DNA from: UBA11855 sp035297385
GTDB taxonomy: Archaea; Thermoproteota; Bathyarchaeia; Bathyarchaeales; Bathycorpusculaceae
Direction of reading: 5' to 3'
Length of the DNA: 64,000 nt
Assembly: GCA_035297385.1 (NCBI GenBank)
Contig: DATGZD010000158.1
Span: forward strand, 1 to 64,000
The position numbers and the translations under genes are program-made. A model generated the notes under the pieces. It saw only the letters and a list, made by a program, of their open reading frames with translations, searched no databases and was not told the origin of the DNA. How positions within the stretch are numbered: position 1 is the first letter of the stretch; every line of letters starts with the position of its first letter. Of this stretch, positions 42,987-52,841 are shown one piece after another.

Positions 42987-43529
42987 CTAGCTTTTAAGCT
43001 GTGGGAAAACACGTAAGATCGCATGCATGATCGGTATGGCAATAATTAAGCCAACTATTACCTGCACCAAATTAAAAGGAACTTCGAAGAGAGCAGCAGC
43101 AAATGGATAACCCAAAACGATTTGTTCATAGAGAAAGTAGCCAATGACCATTTCTAATCCACCAATTACAATAGAAATAACTGCACATATAGTAAGATTA
43201 GAGATTCGATAACGAAGTCTTGAGTTCAGAAATCCAACAATTGCACCTTCAATTCCTTTTATTATTAATGTTCCAGGTGCAAAGCCAGCGAAGCCCAGAT
43301 AAACATCGGCTAAACTGGCACCCACACCTCCAGCTAGAGCACCGACTAAAGCACCTGCTACCAAAGCGGCGATATAGATGATTGTCTCCCCAAAATTGAA
43401 GTAACCTTGAGTTGCAGGAATAGCTATAGGCGGGATTTGAGAGGTGACGACAAATACGAGTGCAGCGAATACGGCTGCTAACGCTAACTTTAATGTCGCA
43501 TTCAGACCGTATTTGTCTTTATTAGCCAT
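42987..43529 (-). CDS. ECF transporter S component
   Basis: From ATG 43529 the product has 180 residues with about six membrane helices: LALAAVFAALVFVVTSQIPPI, GYFNFGETIIYIAALVAGA, GGVGASLADVYLGF. These match substrate-binding S components of energy-coupling factor transporters for vitamins or precursors. The EcfA and EcfT partners are not in the window, so this belongs to a shared-module type. Substrate is unknown. An in-frame longer frame would add 53 residues of poor quality and was rejected. Confidence 0.82.
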   Translation of the reverse strand: MANKDKYGLNATLKLALAAVFAALVFVVTSQIPPIAIPATQGYFNFGETIIYIAALVAGALVGALAGGVGASLADVYLGFAGFAPGTLIIKGIEGAIVGFLNSRLRYRISNLTICAVISIVIGGLEMVIGYFLYEQIVLGYPFAAALFEVPFNLVQVIVGLIIAIPIMHAILRVFPQLKS

Positions 43530-43701
43530 GTTAGCAACTTCTGTAAATTTAGTATCAAACTTCGTATTAACTATATTTTTCTGTTTAGATAAGGCAAACC
43601 TGATCCATTTTTTAGGATTTAGAGTCTCCAGGTTTGATGCATGAGAGAAAATTCTAAATGGGAGAAAGATGCTGATTACTCCAAGCAAGAGTTGAATTGT
43701 T

Positions 43702-44085
43702 ATGAGCGAAAAACAGGTTAGAGAGGATCCAGTTCGGATGCATAAGGACGCTAATAATTTAATGGATTCCGGAAAGTATGAGCAAGCAAGAGATATGTTT
43801 CTAAGAACAGCTGAACTTTACAGAAAATCACAAAATTACTTTGATTCTACAACAATGCTCTATAAAGCAGGTGAATGCGATTTTGCGCTAAAAAATTATG
43901 AAAAAGCAGCGGAGAGTTTTATGAAATCAGCAGATCTTTCCTTCCAAAAAGGTTTTGATAGGTTCGGCGTAAGCGCATTAGACTATGCTAAAGATTGTTA
44001 TAATGCGTTGGGAAATAAAGAAAAAGTCGCTGAATTGGAGAAGAAGATTAAGGAAGAAAAAGCTAAACTGGAAAGTGCGTTCTAA
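43702..44085 (+). CDS. TPR-repeat protein
   Basis: The 127-residue protein has three helix-turn-helix tetratricopeptide-like units: HKDANNLMDSGKYEQARDMFLRTAELYRKS, TTMLYKAGECDFALKNYEKAAESFMKSADL and YAKDCYNALGNKEKVAELEKKI. TPR arrays bind partner proteins. It is divergent from the ECF gene 172 bp away, and about 80 bp upstream of the DNA ligase gene. No partner can be named. Confidence 0.8.
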   Translation: MSEKQVREDPVRMHKDANNLMDSGKYEQARDMFLRTAELYRKSQNYFDSTTMLYKAGECDFALKNYEKAAESFMKSADLSFQKGFDRFGVSALDYAKDCYNALGNKEKVAELEKKIKEEKAKLESAF

Positions 44086-44167
44086 AAGCCTTTTCATCTA
44101 TCAAATTTGTTTCCGTTAAAGCTATCAAGCCATAGTTTTTATTCACCATCTTATAAAGAATAGAATA

Positions 44168-45856
44168 ATGCCTACGCTTTTCAAATCCTTAGCCGATCTT
44201 CTAGAAAAAGTGGAAGCTACTAAAAAGAGACTTCAAACAATTAACATGGTTGCTGAATTTCTAAAGACTTTGGAAGCGGATGAATTAGAACCCGCTATCT
44301 TGATGGTTCTTGGTAGAGGTTTTCCCAAATGGAGTCAAAAAACTCTTGATGTAAGTTGGTCAACATTAAACAGAGTTCTTCAACGTATTACTCAAGTTGA
44401 CTGGAACGTTTTCTCTGATACCTTCAGTAAGACGGGTGACATTGGAAGTGCAACTAAAGCACTCTTTGAAAAAGCGAGAATTACAAAACAAACACTTCTT
44501 GTTCATCAAAATCTCACAATAACTGATGTTCAAAATAGTCTAGAAATCATCGCTGCAACGAGCGGTTTTGGTTCAAGAAAACGAAAAGAACGCTTAATTC
44601 AAGCCTTATTTAGTCAAGCAACACCGGTTGAAGCTAAGTATTTAGTAAAGATTTTTACTTGCGAAATGCGAACAGGCTTTCATGAAGGTTTAATGGAGCA
44701 GGCAATAAGCAAAGCCTTCAATGTACCTTTGTCGACTGTGCAAACTATGAGCATGTCTCTTGGTGACGTTGCTGAAGTCGCGATGTTAGCTAAGACTGGC
44801 AGAGATGACTTGACTAAACCACATTTCAAACTTTTTAGACCTGTAAAACCGATGTTAGCTCAAATTGCAGATAATGTAGATGAAGCGTTAATTGAGCATG
44901 GTGGAGAAACAGCGTTCGAGTATAAGTATGATGGTGCAAGAATTCAAATTCACAAGCAGAATGATACAGTTCGTATTTTTAGTCGAAGATTAACTGATGT
45001 AACAACGAGCTTACCTGAAATTGTGGATATAGCAAAGGTAAATCTTGCAAATGAGACTATTGTTGAAGGCGAAGTTGTGGCTGTTGATTCTTTAGGTTTT
45101 CCGATTCCTTTTCAACATTTAATGCGTAGACTCAAGAGAGTTCATGGAATCGCAGACACGGCAGAAAGAATTCCTTTAAGGCTCTTTCTATTTGACATTC
45201 TCTACTTGAACAGTGAGAACCTCATCAATTTGCCATATACTGAGCGTAGACAAATCTTGATTAATAATGCAGGTAAAATCTTTCTAACAAAACAAATGGT
45301 TACCAGTAAGGCCGAGATAGCAAACAGTTTCTTGCAAGAGGCTTTGAACTCCGGGCATGAAGGTTTAATGGCAAAAAAGCTTGATAGTATATATACGCCT
45401 GGAACACGAGGAAAACGTTGGTTCAAGATAAAGAGTGTGTTAGAATCTTTAGATCTTGTTGTTATAGCTGCCGAGTATGGTTATGGAAGAAGACATGGTT
45501 GGTTGTCCAATTACTATTTGGCTGCACGTGATGTTGAGACCGGTGAATTCTATGATTTGGGAAAAACTTTCAAGGGATTAACTGATGCTGAGATCATTGA
45601 GATGACTAAACGACTAAAAGCGTTGATCGTAAGTGAAAGTAGTTGGTGTGTGAATGTTTTGCCAAAAATTGTTGTTGAGGTTGCTTACAATGAGATTCAG
45701 TATAGTCCCAAGTACAAGAGTAAAATGGCCTTGAGGTTTGCTAGGATAACTCGGATTCGGGAGGATAAAGCGCCTGAAGATGCTGATACAATTCAGAGAG
45801 TTAGAGAAATCTACGAGAAACAATTCCTGAAAAAAGGCAGATACAAAACTGAATAA
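44168..45856 (+). CDS. lig: ATP-dependent DNA ligase
   Basis: The 562-residue protein has the N-terminal DNA-binding domain (about 1-220), adenylation motif EYKYDGAR with the lysine K253 that takes AMP, FSRRLTDVTTSLPEI (motif III region), EGEVVAVD, and the motif V stretch EGLMAKKLDSIY plus WFKIK. An OB-fold domain ends it (VVEVAYNEIQYSPKY, ALRFARITRIREDK). It seals nicks in DNA replication and repair. It is followed closely by the E1-like gene (34 bp), so the two may be co-transcribed without a shared role. Confidence 0.96.
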   Translation: MPTLFKSLADLLEKVEATKKRLQTINMVAEFLKTLEADELEPAILMVLGRGFPKWSQKTLDVSWSTLNRVLQRITQVDWNVFSDTFSKTGDIGSATKALFEKARITKQTLLVHQNLTITDVQNSLEIIAATSGFGSRKRKERLIQALFSQATPVEAKYLVKIFTCEMRTGFHEGLMEQAISKAFNVPLSTVQTMSMSLGDVAEVAMLAKTGRDDLTKPHFKLFRPVKPMLAQIADNVDEALIEHGGETAFEYKYDGARIQIHKQNDTVRIFSRRLTDVTTSLPEIVDIAKVNLANETIVEGEVVAVDSLGFPIPFQHLMRRLKRVHGIADTAERIPLRLFLFDILYLNSENLINLPYTERRQILINNAGKIFLTKQMVTSKAEIANSFLQEALNSGHEGLMAKKLDSIYTPGTRGKRWFKIKSVLESLDLVVIAAEYGYGRRHGWLSNYYLAARDVETGEFYDLGKTFKGLTDAEIIEMTKRLKALIVSESSWCVNVLPKIVVEVAYNEIQYSPKYKSKMALRFARITRIREDKAPEDADTIQRVREIYEKQFLKKGRYKTE

Positions 45857-45890
45857 GAAAAGAATAGAGAATAATATTGGAGCACCAAGA

Positions 45891-46934
45891 ATGAAACTCA
45901 CAGACAAAGAAGCATTTGCGAGTCAATTTTTTAATCGCCAAATAATCATGAAAGAAATTGGCGTTAAAGGGCAGCAAAAACTTAGAGAAGCAAAAGTTGC
46001 GGTTGTTGGTGCAGGTGGACTGGGAACTGTTTCATCACTCTATCTTGCGTTAGCAGGTGTTGGTTCGTTACGTTTGATTGATCAAGATACGGTTGAAATT
46101 CAAAATTTGCATAGACAAATTCTTTACACGATAGATGATTTACAATATCCGAAGGTAGAGGTTGCTGCGAAACGTTTGCAGCAGCTTAATCCTCTATTAG
46201 AGACTGAAGCTATCAGCGAAAATGTGAATACAGCCAACGTTGAGAAGCTTATTGCTGGAGTGGATTGTGTCGTTGACGGATTGGATAATATGTTTACACG
46301 TTATCTAGTGAATCGCGCATGCGTAAAATTAAAGGTACCTTATGTATTTGGTGCGGCAATTGGGCTGGAGGGAAATTTATCAGTTTTTTCATCTCCTGAA
46401 ACGCCTTGTTTAGAGTGTGTCATGCCAAACCTTTCAGACAGTGAATTGCAGACATGTAACACTCGCGGCGTGCTTAGCGTAACTCCTGGAATAATTGGAG
46501 CACTACAAGCAATGGAAACAATAAAACTTCTTGCAAATGTGGGTTTATCCTTAAAGGGGAAATTGATGATTTGTGATTTTAACGATATGTCTTTTGTAAC
46601 AATTGATATTGCCAAAAATATTCAATGTAGGACTTGCCAGGGAGAAATTGCAGTGGGCTTGCCTAAAGAAAAATTGGTTTGGCTCTGTGGATTAGATACT
46701 GCAAACATTAACCCAGAAAAACCGTTAAGACTTAACTTAGATGAAATCTATGAAACAATAAGACCTCATTTTACAACTACCGTAAAATCGAATTTAGTTG
46801 TAGTTTTCAACTATAAGGATCATCAGATCAGTCTATTCAACAACGGACGTATGCTCATAAAAAACGTGAATAATGAAAAGGCAGCGCTAAAAACATATAG
46901 GGAAATAATCCAAACACTAAACCTATCGTCATAA
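45891..46934 (+). CDS. MoeB/ThiF/UbaA-type E1-like adenylyltransferase
   Basis: The 347-residue protein has VVGAGGLGTVSSLYLALAG (nucleotide-binding), LIDQDTVEIQNLHRQILY and DLQYPKVEVAAKRL, then ETPCLEC and later CRTCQG, the paired CxxC zinc ligands. CNTRGVL near 188 may carry the transfer cysteine. It activates the C-terminal Gly-Gly of a ubiquitin-like sulfur carrier, such as the MoaD-like protein 2.8 kb downstream. An extra C-terminal part of about 90 residues with LNLDEIYETIRPHF is unassigned. Confidence 0.9.
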   Translation: MKLTDKEAFASQFFNRQIIMKEIGVKGQQKLREAKVAVVGAGGLGTVSSLYLALAGVGSLRLIDQDTVEIQNLHRQILYTIDDLQYPKVEVAAKRLQQLNPLLETEAISENVNTANVEKLIAGVDCVVDGLDNMFTRYLVNRACVKLKVPYVFGAAIGLEGNLSVFSSPETPCLECVMPNLSDSELQTCNTRGVLSVTPGIIGALQAMETIKLLANVGLSLKGKLMICDFNDMSFVTIDIAKNIQCRTCQGEIAVGLPKEKLVWLCGLDTANINPEKPLRLNLDEIYETIRPHFTTTVKSNLVVVFNYKDHQISLFNNGRMLIKNVNNEKAALKTYREIIQTLNLSS

Positions 46935-47064
46935 GCACTACTGGCATTGAGCATTAGTTGATCTGTTGATACAGTCTGTAAAGCTTAGTATAAGCGGAAG
47001 AAAATAGACCCTATCTCGTGGAATAAGTACTAAAACAAAAAATTGATAAAAAAAGAGATTTTTC

Positions 47065-47562
47065 TTATTTCTTCTCTTTGGTTTCTTGGAATAAGTTCTT
47101 GACAGCTGAAATTCTTGATTTCTGCGCTAGTTCCTGTGCTGAAACATATGTCAAGGCTTCTTCTGGGCACCATTTTACGCATTGTGGTTCTTTTTCATCT
47201 TTGCAAGCGTCGCATGTAAACACAACTTTCTTTTCTGGGTGCATCATCATTGCGCCGAATTGACATGCACTTATACACCAGGCACAGCCGTTGCAAACGT
47301 TTTCGTCAACTGTTATTACACCTGTATTCTCATCCTGTGTTAATGCATCTCGTGGACATGCAGTTACACATGCTGGCTCTTCGCAGTGTCTGCATGTGAC
47401 GGCTAAGTTGTTTAGTGGTCCCAAACGTAATGCTCGGATTCGAGATTTTGATGGATTAAAGGTTTTCTCATGTGTTACACTGCAGGCGTATTCGCAAACC
47501 GTGCATCCTATACATTTTTCTGGGTCTGCTGAAACGAATTTTCTGTCTTGAGGTCGTACCAT
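47065..47562 (-). CDS. 4Fe-4S ferredoxin-type electron transfer subunit
   Basis: The 165-residue protein carries four cysteine clusters: CIGCTVCEYACSV, CRHCEEPACVTACP, CNGCAWCISACQFGAM and CDACKDEKEPQCVKWCP. The set is like HycB/AOR-linked ferredoxins, so it could hold up to four 4Fe-4S clusters. It lies 2 bp after the AOR gene on the same strand (coupled), so it should accept or donate electrons for that enzyme. Confidence 0.92.
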   Translation of the reverse strand: MVRPQDRKFVSADPEKCIGCTVCEYACSVTHEKTFNPSKSRIRALRLGPLNNLAVTCRHCEEPACVTACPRDALTQDENTGVITVDENVCNGCAWCISACQFGAMMMHPEKKVVFTCDACKDEKEPQCVKWCPEEALTYVSAQELAQKSRISAVKNLFQETKEKK

Positions 47563-47564
47563 AT

Positions 47565-49490
47565 TTATGCAGCTCCTTGCATGGGTTTAGCTACTTCCAT
47601 CGCTGGCGAACTTTGTGCAGAGTTAGCATCTTGTTCTGCTTTCTCAGCTAGTGGAATTAAATCTCCAAGACCTAACTCTTGAAGTTTGGTGGGAGTTGGA
47701 ATGCCGCTCTGTGACCAACCTCTTGAAGCATAATAATCTGACAAGCCAATTTGGAATTCATCTTCGTTTACACAAACACCTTTTGCTGGTCCCTCATCTG
47801 GAACAGGTGCATTCTTGATTTTCCATGGCAGTTTATCATCTTTTCTTGTTCCGCTTCCTTCCCGTATATTGAACATTCGAGCTAAGTTCTCAATTCTGTC
47901 GCCTGCTTGAGTCATTTCTTCTGGTGTTATCGGTATGCCTGTTGCTAACGTGTAGTAGTTTGCTAAATCTTTCCATCCATCGTAGTACGTGCCTCTGCTG
48001 AATTTGCATACGATTAGGGAGTCAATAATGTTGTACATCTTGCTCTCATCCGTGATCATTTTGCCTCGTCCTGCCTCAATCTTGAATCGGTTTACTTTGC
48101 CCTTTACATCAGGTGAATAAGCACCGTTTCTCAAGTGGCAAGCACCACGGAATGAGACACTAAAACCTAATGCCGCTGTCTTCAATGTTCGCAGATCATA
48201 ACCTGGTAATTCTAAGCCCTTAATGTGGCATGCATATTTGTAGGCATCTCCGCCAATGATTTCTGCAGCTTTTGCGACACCCTCGGCAAGTGCGTTCCCG
48301 AGCCAGCCCTCACGTTTGCCGATTTTGTGAATGATTGCGATTAATGCTTCTTCATTTCCAAAACGCAGGTCTATTCCGTCTGTCTGTTCCTTAGTGATTA
48401 TACCATGCTCGTAGCAGTCCATTGCGAACGCTACTACCACACCAATACTGATACCGTCCATGCCGTATTCGTTGACGATTCGCATTGCCTCAATGATTGA
48501 GTCTAATTTATCTACACCACATAATGGTCCCATACTCCAGAGACATTCAAACTCTAATCGGCTTGTTGAACCTTGGTATTTTCCTTCTGGAACAACTGCA
48601 ATATGATCGCAACGCATGCCACATGTAGCACAGCCAACAATTTTCTTAACGTAATGCTCGTTTAACCATTCACCGCTTACTTTTTCTGCACCCTCAAAAG
48701 TTGCATTGGTCCAATTTCTCGTTGCTAATGCAGAGAGTGAGTTAAGTACGAGCACGTTTTCAGGTGTTCCCAGCGTCTTGTACTTCTTGGTTGCTGGACC
48801 TTTCATACGTTCATGAATAAGCTTGACAAATTCCATAAAGCCTGGCAAGTTTGCAACATTGACGTCATGTGTTCCGCGGACAGCAACTGCCTTGAGGTTC
48901 TTACTTCCCATAACGCCGCCCATGCCGGCTCTGCCAATTGCACGGAACTCGTCGTTTATGATTGCTGCAAAACGACAAAGTTTTTCGCCTGCCTCGCCTA
49001 TGGCTGAAACACGAATGTAGAAGTCGCCCAACTCTTCCCTAATCTTCATGTCTGTGCGACCTACAGTCTCGCCCTTTAGGTGTTCAGCGTCTCTAATCTC
49101 AACTTTATCATCGTCAATCCATAAGTAGGATAACTTTGGAGCTTTGCCCTTAATTATGACTGCATCGTAGCCTGCTCGCTTCAAGTCTGGACCAAAGAAG
49201 CCGTGAGCTTCTGCGTTGCCAATGCAACCAGTGGCTGGGGATTTGGACACAACAGCATAGCTGTTTCCGCCTGTGGGTCCCATTGTGCCACTGAGTGGAC
49301 CGGTCAAGTAGATTAACGGGTTATCGGGGTCATAAGGGTCGGTGCCTGGCGTTGAGTTGTCATACAGTAAGCGGATGCCTAAGCCTATGCCACCGATGTA
49401 GTTTTTTGCCATATTCTCTGTTAATGGCTCAGTTGAAACCTTTCCGGTAGTGAGGTCAACACGGAGAATCTTACCCGCATAACTAAACAT
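47565..49490 (-). CDS. aor: Aldehyde ferredoxin oxidoreductase (tungsten type)
   Basis: The 641-residue enzyme has the AOR signature: GKILRVDLTTGKVSTEPL at the N-terminus, GGIGLGIRLLYDN, GRAGMGGVMGSKNLKAVAVRGT, and CATCGMRC near residue 286 for the 4Fe-4S cluster. It oxidises aldehydes to acids with tungsten-bis-pterin and ferredoxin. The C-terminal 30 residues are low in complexity. The gene leads a pair with a ferredoxin. Its substrate in the cell cannot be told from the sequence. Confidence 0.94.
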   Translation of the reverse strand: MFSYAGKILRVDLTTGKVSTEPLTENMAKNYIGGIGLGIRLLYDNSTPGTDPYDPDNPLIYLTGPLSGTMGPTGGNSYAVVSKSPATGCIGNAEAHGFFGPDLKRAGYDAVIIKGKAPKLSYLWIDDDKVEIRDAEHLKGETVGRTDMKIREELGDFYIRVSAIGEAGEKLCRFAAIINDEFRAIGRAGMGGVMGSKNLKAVAVRGTHDVNVANLPGFMEFVKLIHERMKGPATKKYKTLGTPENVLVLNSLSALATRNWTNATFEGAEKVSGEWLNEHYVKKIVGCATCGMRCDHIAVVPEGKYQGSTSRLEFECLWSMGPLCGVDKLDSIIEAMRIVNEYGMDGISIGVVVAFAMDCYEHGIITKEQTDGIDLRFGNEEALIAIIHKIGKREGWLGNALAEGVAKAAEIIGGDAYKYACHIKGLELPGYDLRTLKTAALGFSVSFRGACHLRNGAYSPDVKGKVNRFKIEAGRGKMITDESKMYNIIDSLIVCKFSRGTYYDGWKDLANYYTLATGIPITPEEMTQAGDRIENLARMFNIREGSGTRKDDKLPWKIKNAPVPDEGPAKGVCVNEDEFQIGLSDYYASRGWSQSGIPTPTKLQELGLGDLIPLAEKAEQDANSAQSSPAMEVAKPMQGAA

Positions 49491-49731
49491 TTCTTTTTTC
49501 TGTCCCCTGTTCTATTATTGAAGAATATTAGGGCTGACAAAAAGTATATTAAGTTAATGGATTCTTGCCGTCAAAACTAATGTTAGACTTCAAATCTGAT
49601 TCCGTTATGAATTACAATGCAGAACGGCTCCCTAAATTCCTTTCTAAGTCAACAAAAAAGCGTTTTTCATCAAGAAACAAATAAATAAACACTCATCCAC
49701 ACATAATTCTACGATAAAAGGGAATCAACCA
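49491..49731. promoter_or_regulatory. Divergent promoter region between AOR and MoaD-like genes
   Basis: The 241-bp gap serves two genes reading away from each other. AACAAATAAATAAACAC near 49676-49692 is a TATA-like element for the plus-strand gene. No ModE-like site could be identified by eye. Confidence 0.35.
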
Positions 49732-50022
49732 TTGAGAATCACTGTTGAATACCTTGGCTACATTAAACAGACTCTTGGTATTACTCAAGCTGAAAGTATC
49801 GAACTTAACTCTGACGCTTCAACCCAAGACTTGCTGGTTCTACTCGCTAATAGACATGGTGAACCTTTCAAGAAAGCAGTTTTTGACCCAAGGGAGACCA
49901 ACTTGAAACCTTACCATATTATTGCCATAAATGGATTAATGATTAATCTTCTAAACGGTTTGGAAACCAAACTTAAAGATGGAGACAGAGTTGTCGTAAT
50001 GCCTGTCGTTACAGGCGGCTAA
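49732..50022 (+). CDS. MoaD/ThiS-family ubiquitin-like sulfur carrier
   Basis: The 96-residue protein has a beta-grasp fold (RITVEYLGYIKQTLG, ESIELNSDASTQDLLVLL) and ends VVVMPVVTGG, the Gly-Gly that is adenylated and thiocarboxylated. It may donate sulfur to molybdopterin, which the AOR needs. It lies next to the AOR and near an E1-like gene. The start is TTG at 49732. SAMP-like protein tagging is the alternative. Confidence 0.88.
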   Translation: MRITVEYLGYIKQTLGITQAESIELNSDASTQDLLVLLANRHGEPFKKAVFDPRETNLKPYHIIAINGLMINLLNGLETKLKDGDRVVVMPVVTGG

Positions 50023-50089
50023 GAGCAAGTAAAAACAGGCAAAAACATTAAACCTAAGCGGAAACAATCTCCGTGTTCGGTGAAGACTA

Positions 50090-51160
50090 GTGCAACGAGT
50101 AGCAGCATTAAAGCAAGCAGCTTTTGAAAAGGCCAACTTTGATGGATATCTAGTTTTTAATCCATCTAACCTAATCTATTTTACTGGCGTTCCAGGCACT
50201 ACCGCTCTATTAATTCCAGAAGATGGTGAACCCAAACTTTATGTTTACAGTGTTAACTACGAGCAAGCAAAGGAAGAAGCAAAAGGCTTTGGAGTTGAAC
50301 TTATACATCTTGGCGAGGATTTAATGGCAAAATTTGCTCACGAGATTCAACAGTTTAGAATCAAAAACCTAGCTATAGATAGTTTAGGCGTAGACAGTTG
50401 GCGAAAACTAGTCACGCCCACGCGAGGCAAGACTAAACTGAAGATGAAGCCTGCTTTTGTCTCTCAATTACGTGCAGTCAAGGATGAAAGCGAAATCAAA
50501 TTAATCCGTAAAGCCTGTGAGCTTACAAGTTTGGGAGCGAAAATTGTCTGCGAAGTGCTTTCTGCAGGCATGAAAGAGTGTGAAGTTGCAGCGGAAATAG
50601 AGTATGCAATGAGAAAGCACGGTTCTTATGGTACTGCCTTTGATACGGCTGTATCTTCGGGACCAGCTTCAGCATTTCCACATGGTGGATGCAGCGACCG
50701 CGAGATACGTTCAGGTGAACTCGTTGTGATAGATTTTGGCGCTGTCTATAAGAATTATCATTCAGATTTAACTAGAACTTTAGTTGCTGGAAAGCCCTCA
50801 GAAAAACAACAACAACTATTTGATATCGTGAGGAAAGCGCAGCAAGAAGCGTTGGAAGCAATGAAGCCAAATGTTAAGACTAAGGATGTGGATTCTGTGG
50901 CGAGAAAAATTATTGCTGACTCAGGTTATGATGGAAAATTTGTGCATGGTTTAGGTCATGGTGTAGGTTTAGATATTCATGAACCTCCAACATTAAACAT
51001 GATCAGTAAGGAAAAATTGCAGATTGGTAATGTCGTGACAGATGAGCCTGGAATTTATCTGGTGGGATACGGCGGCGTTCGTATTGAAGACACGGTGCTT
51101 GTGACTAAAACTGGTGCTGAAAAGTTAACAGTTGGACCATATAGTCTCTGCAAAGAATAA
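50090..51160 (+). CDS. pepQ: Xaa-Pro aminopeptidase (M24 family)
   Basis: The 356-residue protein has an N-terminal creatinase-like domain (GYLVFNPSNLIYFTGVPGTTALLI) and the M24 pita-bread domain. Metal ligands are visible in VVIDFGAVYKNYHSDLTRT (two Asp), HGLGHGVGLDIHEPP (His), TDEPGIYL and VRIEDTVLV (two Glu). It cuts peptides before or after proline (prolidase or aminopeptidase P; which one is not settled). The start is GTG at 50090. It is alone. Confidence 0.92.
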   Translation: MQRVAALKQAAFEKANFDGYLVFNPSNLIYFTGVPGTTALLIPEDGEPKLYVYSVNYEQAKEEAKGFGVELIHLGEDLMAKFAHEIQQFRIKNLAIDSLGVDSWRKLVTPTRGKTKLKMKPAFVSQLRAVKDESEIKLIRKACELTSLGAKIVCEVLSAGMKECEVAAEIEYAMRKHGSYGTAFDTAVSSGPASAFPHGGCSDREIRSGELVVIDFGAVYKNYHSDLTRTLVAGKPSEKQQQLFDIVRKAQQEALEAMKPNVKTKDVDSVARKIIADSGYDGKFVHGLGHGVGLDIHEPPTLNMISKEKLQIGNVVTDEPGIYLVGYGGVRIEDTVLVTKTGAEKLTVGPYSLCKE

Positions 51161-51164
51161 AATA

Positions 51165-52328
51165 TCAAGCAACGGTGCTATTCCAGAAATAAATCGTTGT
51201 ATATTTATCGTGCGCGTTGAATCTAGCGTCGTCGATGATTATATCCAATTCTAATCCATATTCTGTGCTTAGTTTATTCATGTTCATCCAGATCATTTCT
51301 GTCTTATCATCTGGTGGAAATAAGCCCCAAAGTCCTTCATCAGGTCGTCTTGTGCCCCAACCATAATTTGCTGGAAGAACAAAGGCTACTTGTCCAGCTG
51401 TATATCCATAAACATTTCTTGGATGCGTCTTTACGTAAGTGTAGAAGTCTTTCATGGCATTAAGGTGTTGTTCTTTGAGAATGTCTTGAGTTGTATTAGT
51501 GATAGGGTCCTTGGCGTAGTCGAAAACGACTACATATTTTGCGCCTGCTTGATAAGCAGAAAGCATATCATTGTACATTTGTGGTCCACTTTCCAAGTAC
51601 GGCTCTTTATCGTATGTCCAAGTGATTATTGCACCCCAATCTTTGTTCTGCATATTTGCAGCTCCTCTGCCGAGGGCAATCTGGTGAAGGGTACTAATGT
51701 TCCAGCCTAACTCAACAAAAATTGTATCATAACCACCTAAATAATCCCACCAACACAAAGCATAATCTGATGTGAAGAGCGGAATACTGTTACTCTTTGA
51801 GAATTGTAAACTGCCGAACGAAGCTATGTACGAAACAAATTGATTCGCGGCATCTTGATAATTGGATGCATTTTGAATATAACGATGTTCATCAATCTGT
51901 TTTCCACCAAGTTCATCATGAAGGTAAATTCCTAAGAATTTGTTACCCCATCGTGTTTTTGCGGTAGTTAACCATTCTTTGTGCCATGGATAAGTAACCG
52001 TTGAGCCGGATGTTCCTGAGATTAGGTCAAAATAAACTACGAATTTGAGATTTGCATTAGCTGCGTAATTGCAGATTTCGTTAAGCATGGTCTCATTTTG
52101 TGCGATATCCCACGAATTAATGATAAATAAGTCTGTGTAATTTTTTACTTTGTCGATGAGTCTTTCAGTCTCACTTGTAGTGTTAAATCCACTGGTAACG
52201 CCGAAATGAAATTCATCTAGTTTAGCCGAGTTTGTGTTGGTTGTACTCCAAGTTTGATAAATGTAGATGATAGGTATGAATATGGAAACCGCTAATATGA
52301 TGATTAGAAGCCAAGCTATGGTCTTCAT
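51165..52328 (-). CDS. Exported TIM-barrel glycosidase-like protein
   Basis: The 387-residue protein has an N-terminal signal-anchor (residues 4-26). Its body has barrel-like strands: EFHFGVTSGFNTTSETERLI, LFIINSWDIAQNE, LKFVVYFDLISG, FLGIYLHDELGG, FVELGW, WGAIITWTYD and YVVVFDYAK. HDELGG and YDKEP contain possible acid residues of a glycosidase-like active site. I recognise only the general fold; no activity is claimed. It faces outward. Confidence 0.65.
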   Translation of the reverse strand: MKTIAWLLIIILAVSIFIPIIYIYQTWSTTNTNSAKLDEFHFGVTSGFNTTSETERLIDKVKNYTDLFIINSWDIAQNETMLNEICNYAANANLKFVVYFDLISGTSGSTVTYPWHKEWLTTAKTRWGNKFLGIYLHDELGGKQIDEHRYIQNASNYQDAANQFVSYIASFGSLQFSKSNSIPLFTSDYALCWWDYLGGYDTIFVELGWNISTLHQIALGRGAANMQNKDWGAIITWTYDKEPYLESGPQMYNDMLSAYQAGAKYVVVFDYAKDPITNTTQDILKEQHLNAMKDFYTYVKTHPRNVYGYTAGQVAFVLPANYGWGTRRPDEGLWGLFPPDDKTEMIWMNMNKLSTEYGLELDIIIDDARFNAHDKYTTIYFWNSTVA

Positions 52329-52520
52329 TAGATAATTTATGGTTTAGACTGCACATAAATGTTTTCGAGACTTTCCAGCTTTTCACTATATTAAGTACAA
52401 AAACTAGTGTATTACTTGGGTTCATCTGTTCTTTGTGGTTATCCTTGACAAGTCAAACGATGGTTCCAGGAATCACGTCGGGTTCTACCTTTTTTCCGTT
52501 GTAAAATGTGTGATGCATAG

Positions 52521-52614
52521 TGGGCCCGACCGGATTTGAACCAGTGACCAACAGATCTCTCCCTGTTTAGGGCAGCTATGAGTCTGGCGCTCTACCTAGC
52601 TGAGCTACGGGCCC
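52521..52614 (-). tRNA. tRNA-Met (anticodon CAT) with a 20-nt intron
   Basis: On the minus strand GGGCCCG (52608-52614) pairs with CGGGCCC (52522-52528). The D arm GCTCAGCTAGGTAGAGC, anticodon loop CTCATA..A, and T arm ACTGGTTCAAATCCGGT are clear. A 20-nt intron (GCTGCCCTAAACAGGGAGAG) lies after position 37, with a CCCT/AGGG stem. The CAT anticodon and loop sequence fit elongator Met, though tRNA-Ile2 (modified C34) cannot be excluded. CCA is not encoded. Mature length is 74 nt. Confidence 0.9.
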
Positions 52615-52841
52615 GCATGTTTTATTATGCTGTTTTTGACGGAATTTAAACGTTTCAGTAACTCTTTAGCTCTGTATTCTTAATGAACTTATAGGATAAT
52701 TAGCCTTTTTGAAATTCTATACCCCCTCAGTGCACTTGACCATAAAGCAAACGTGCAGCAATTAGAATGAATAGAAATCGAGTTCCTACCATTTAGTTTG
52801 TAAAATGATAAGAAGCCTAAAAAACAAGGATGAATATGTAG

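Noticed and set aside
43530..43688. N-terminal extension of 53 residues for the ECF S-component
   Set aside because: The extension is not membrane-like or conserved-looking, and ATG 43529 gives a standard N-terminus.
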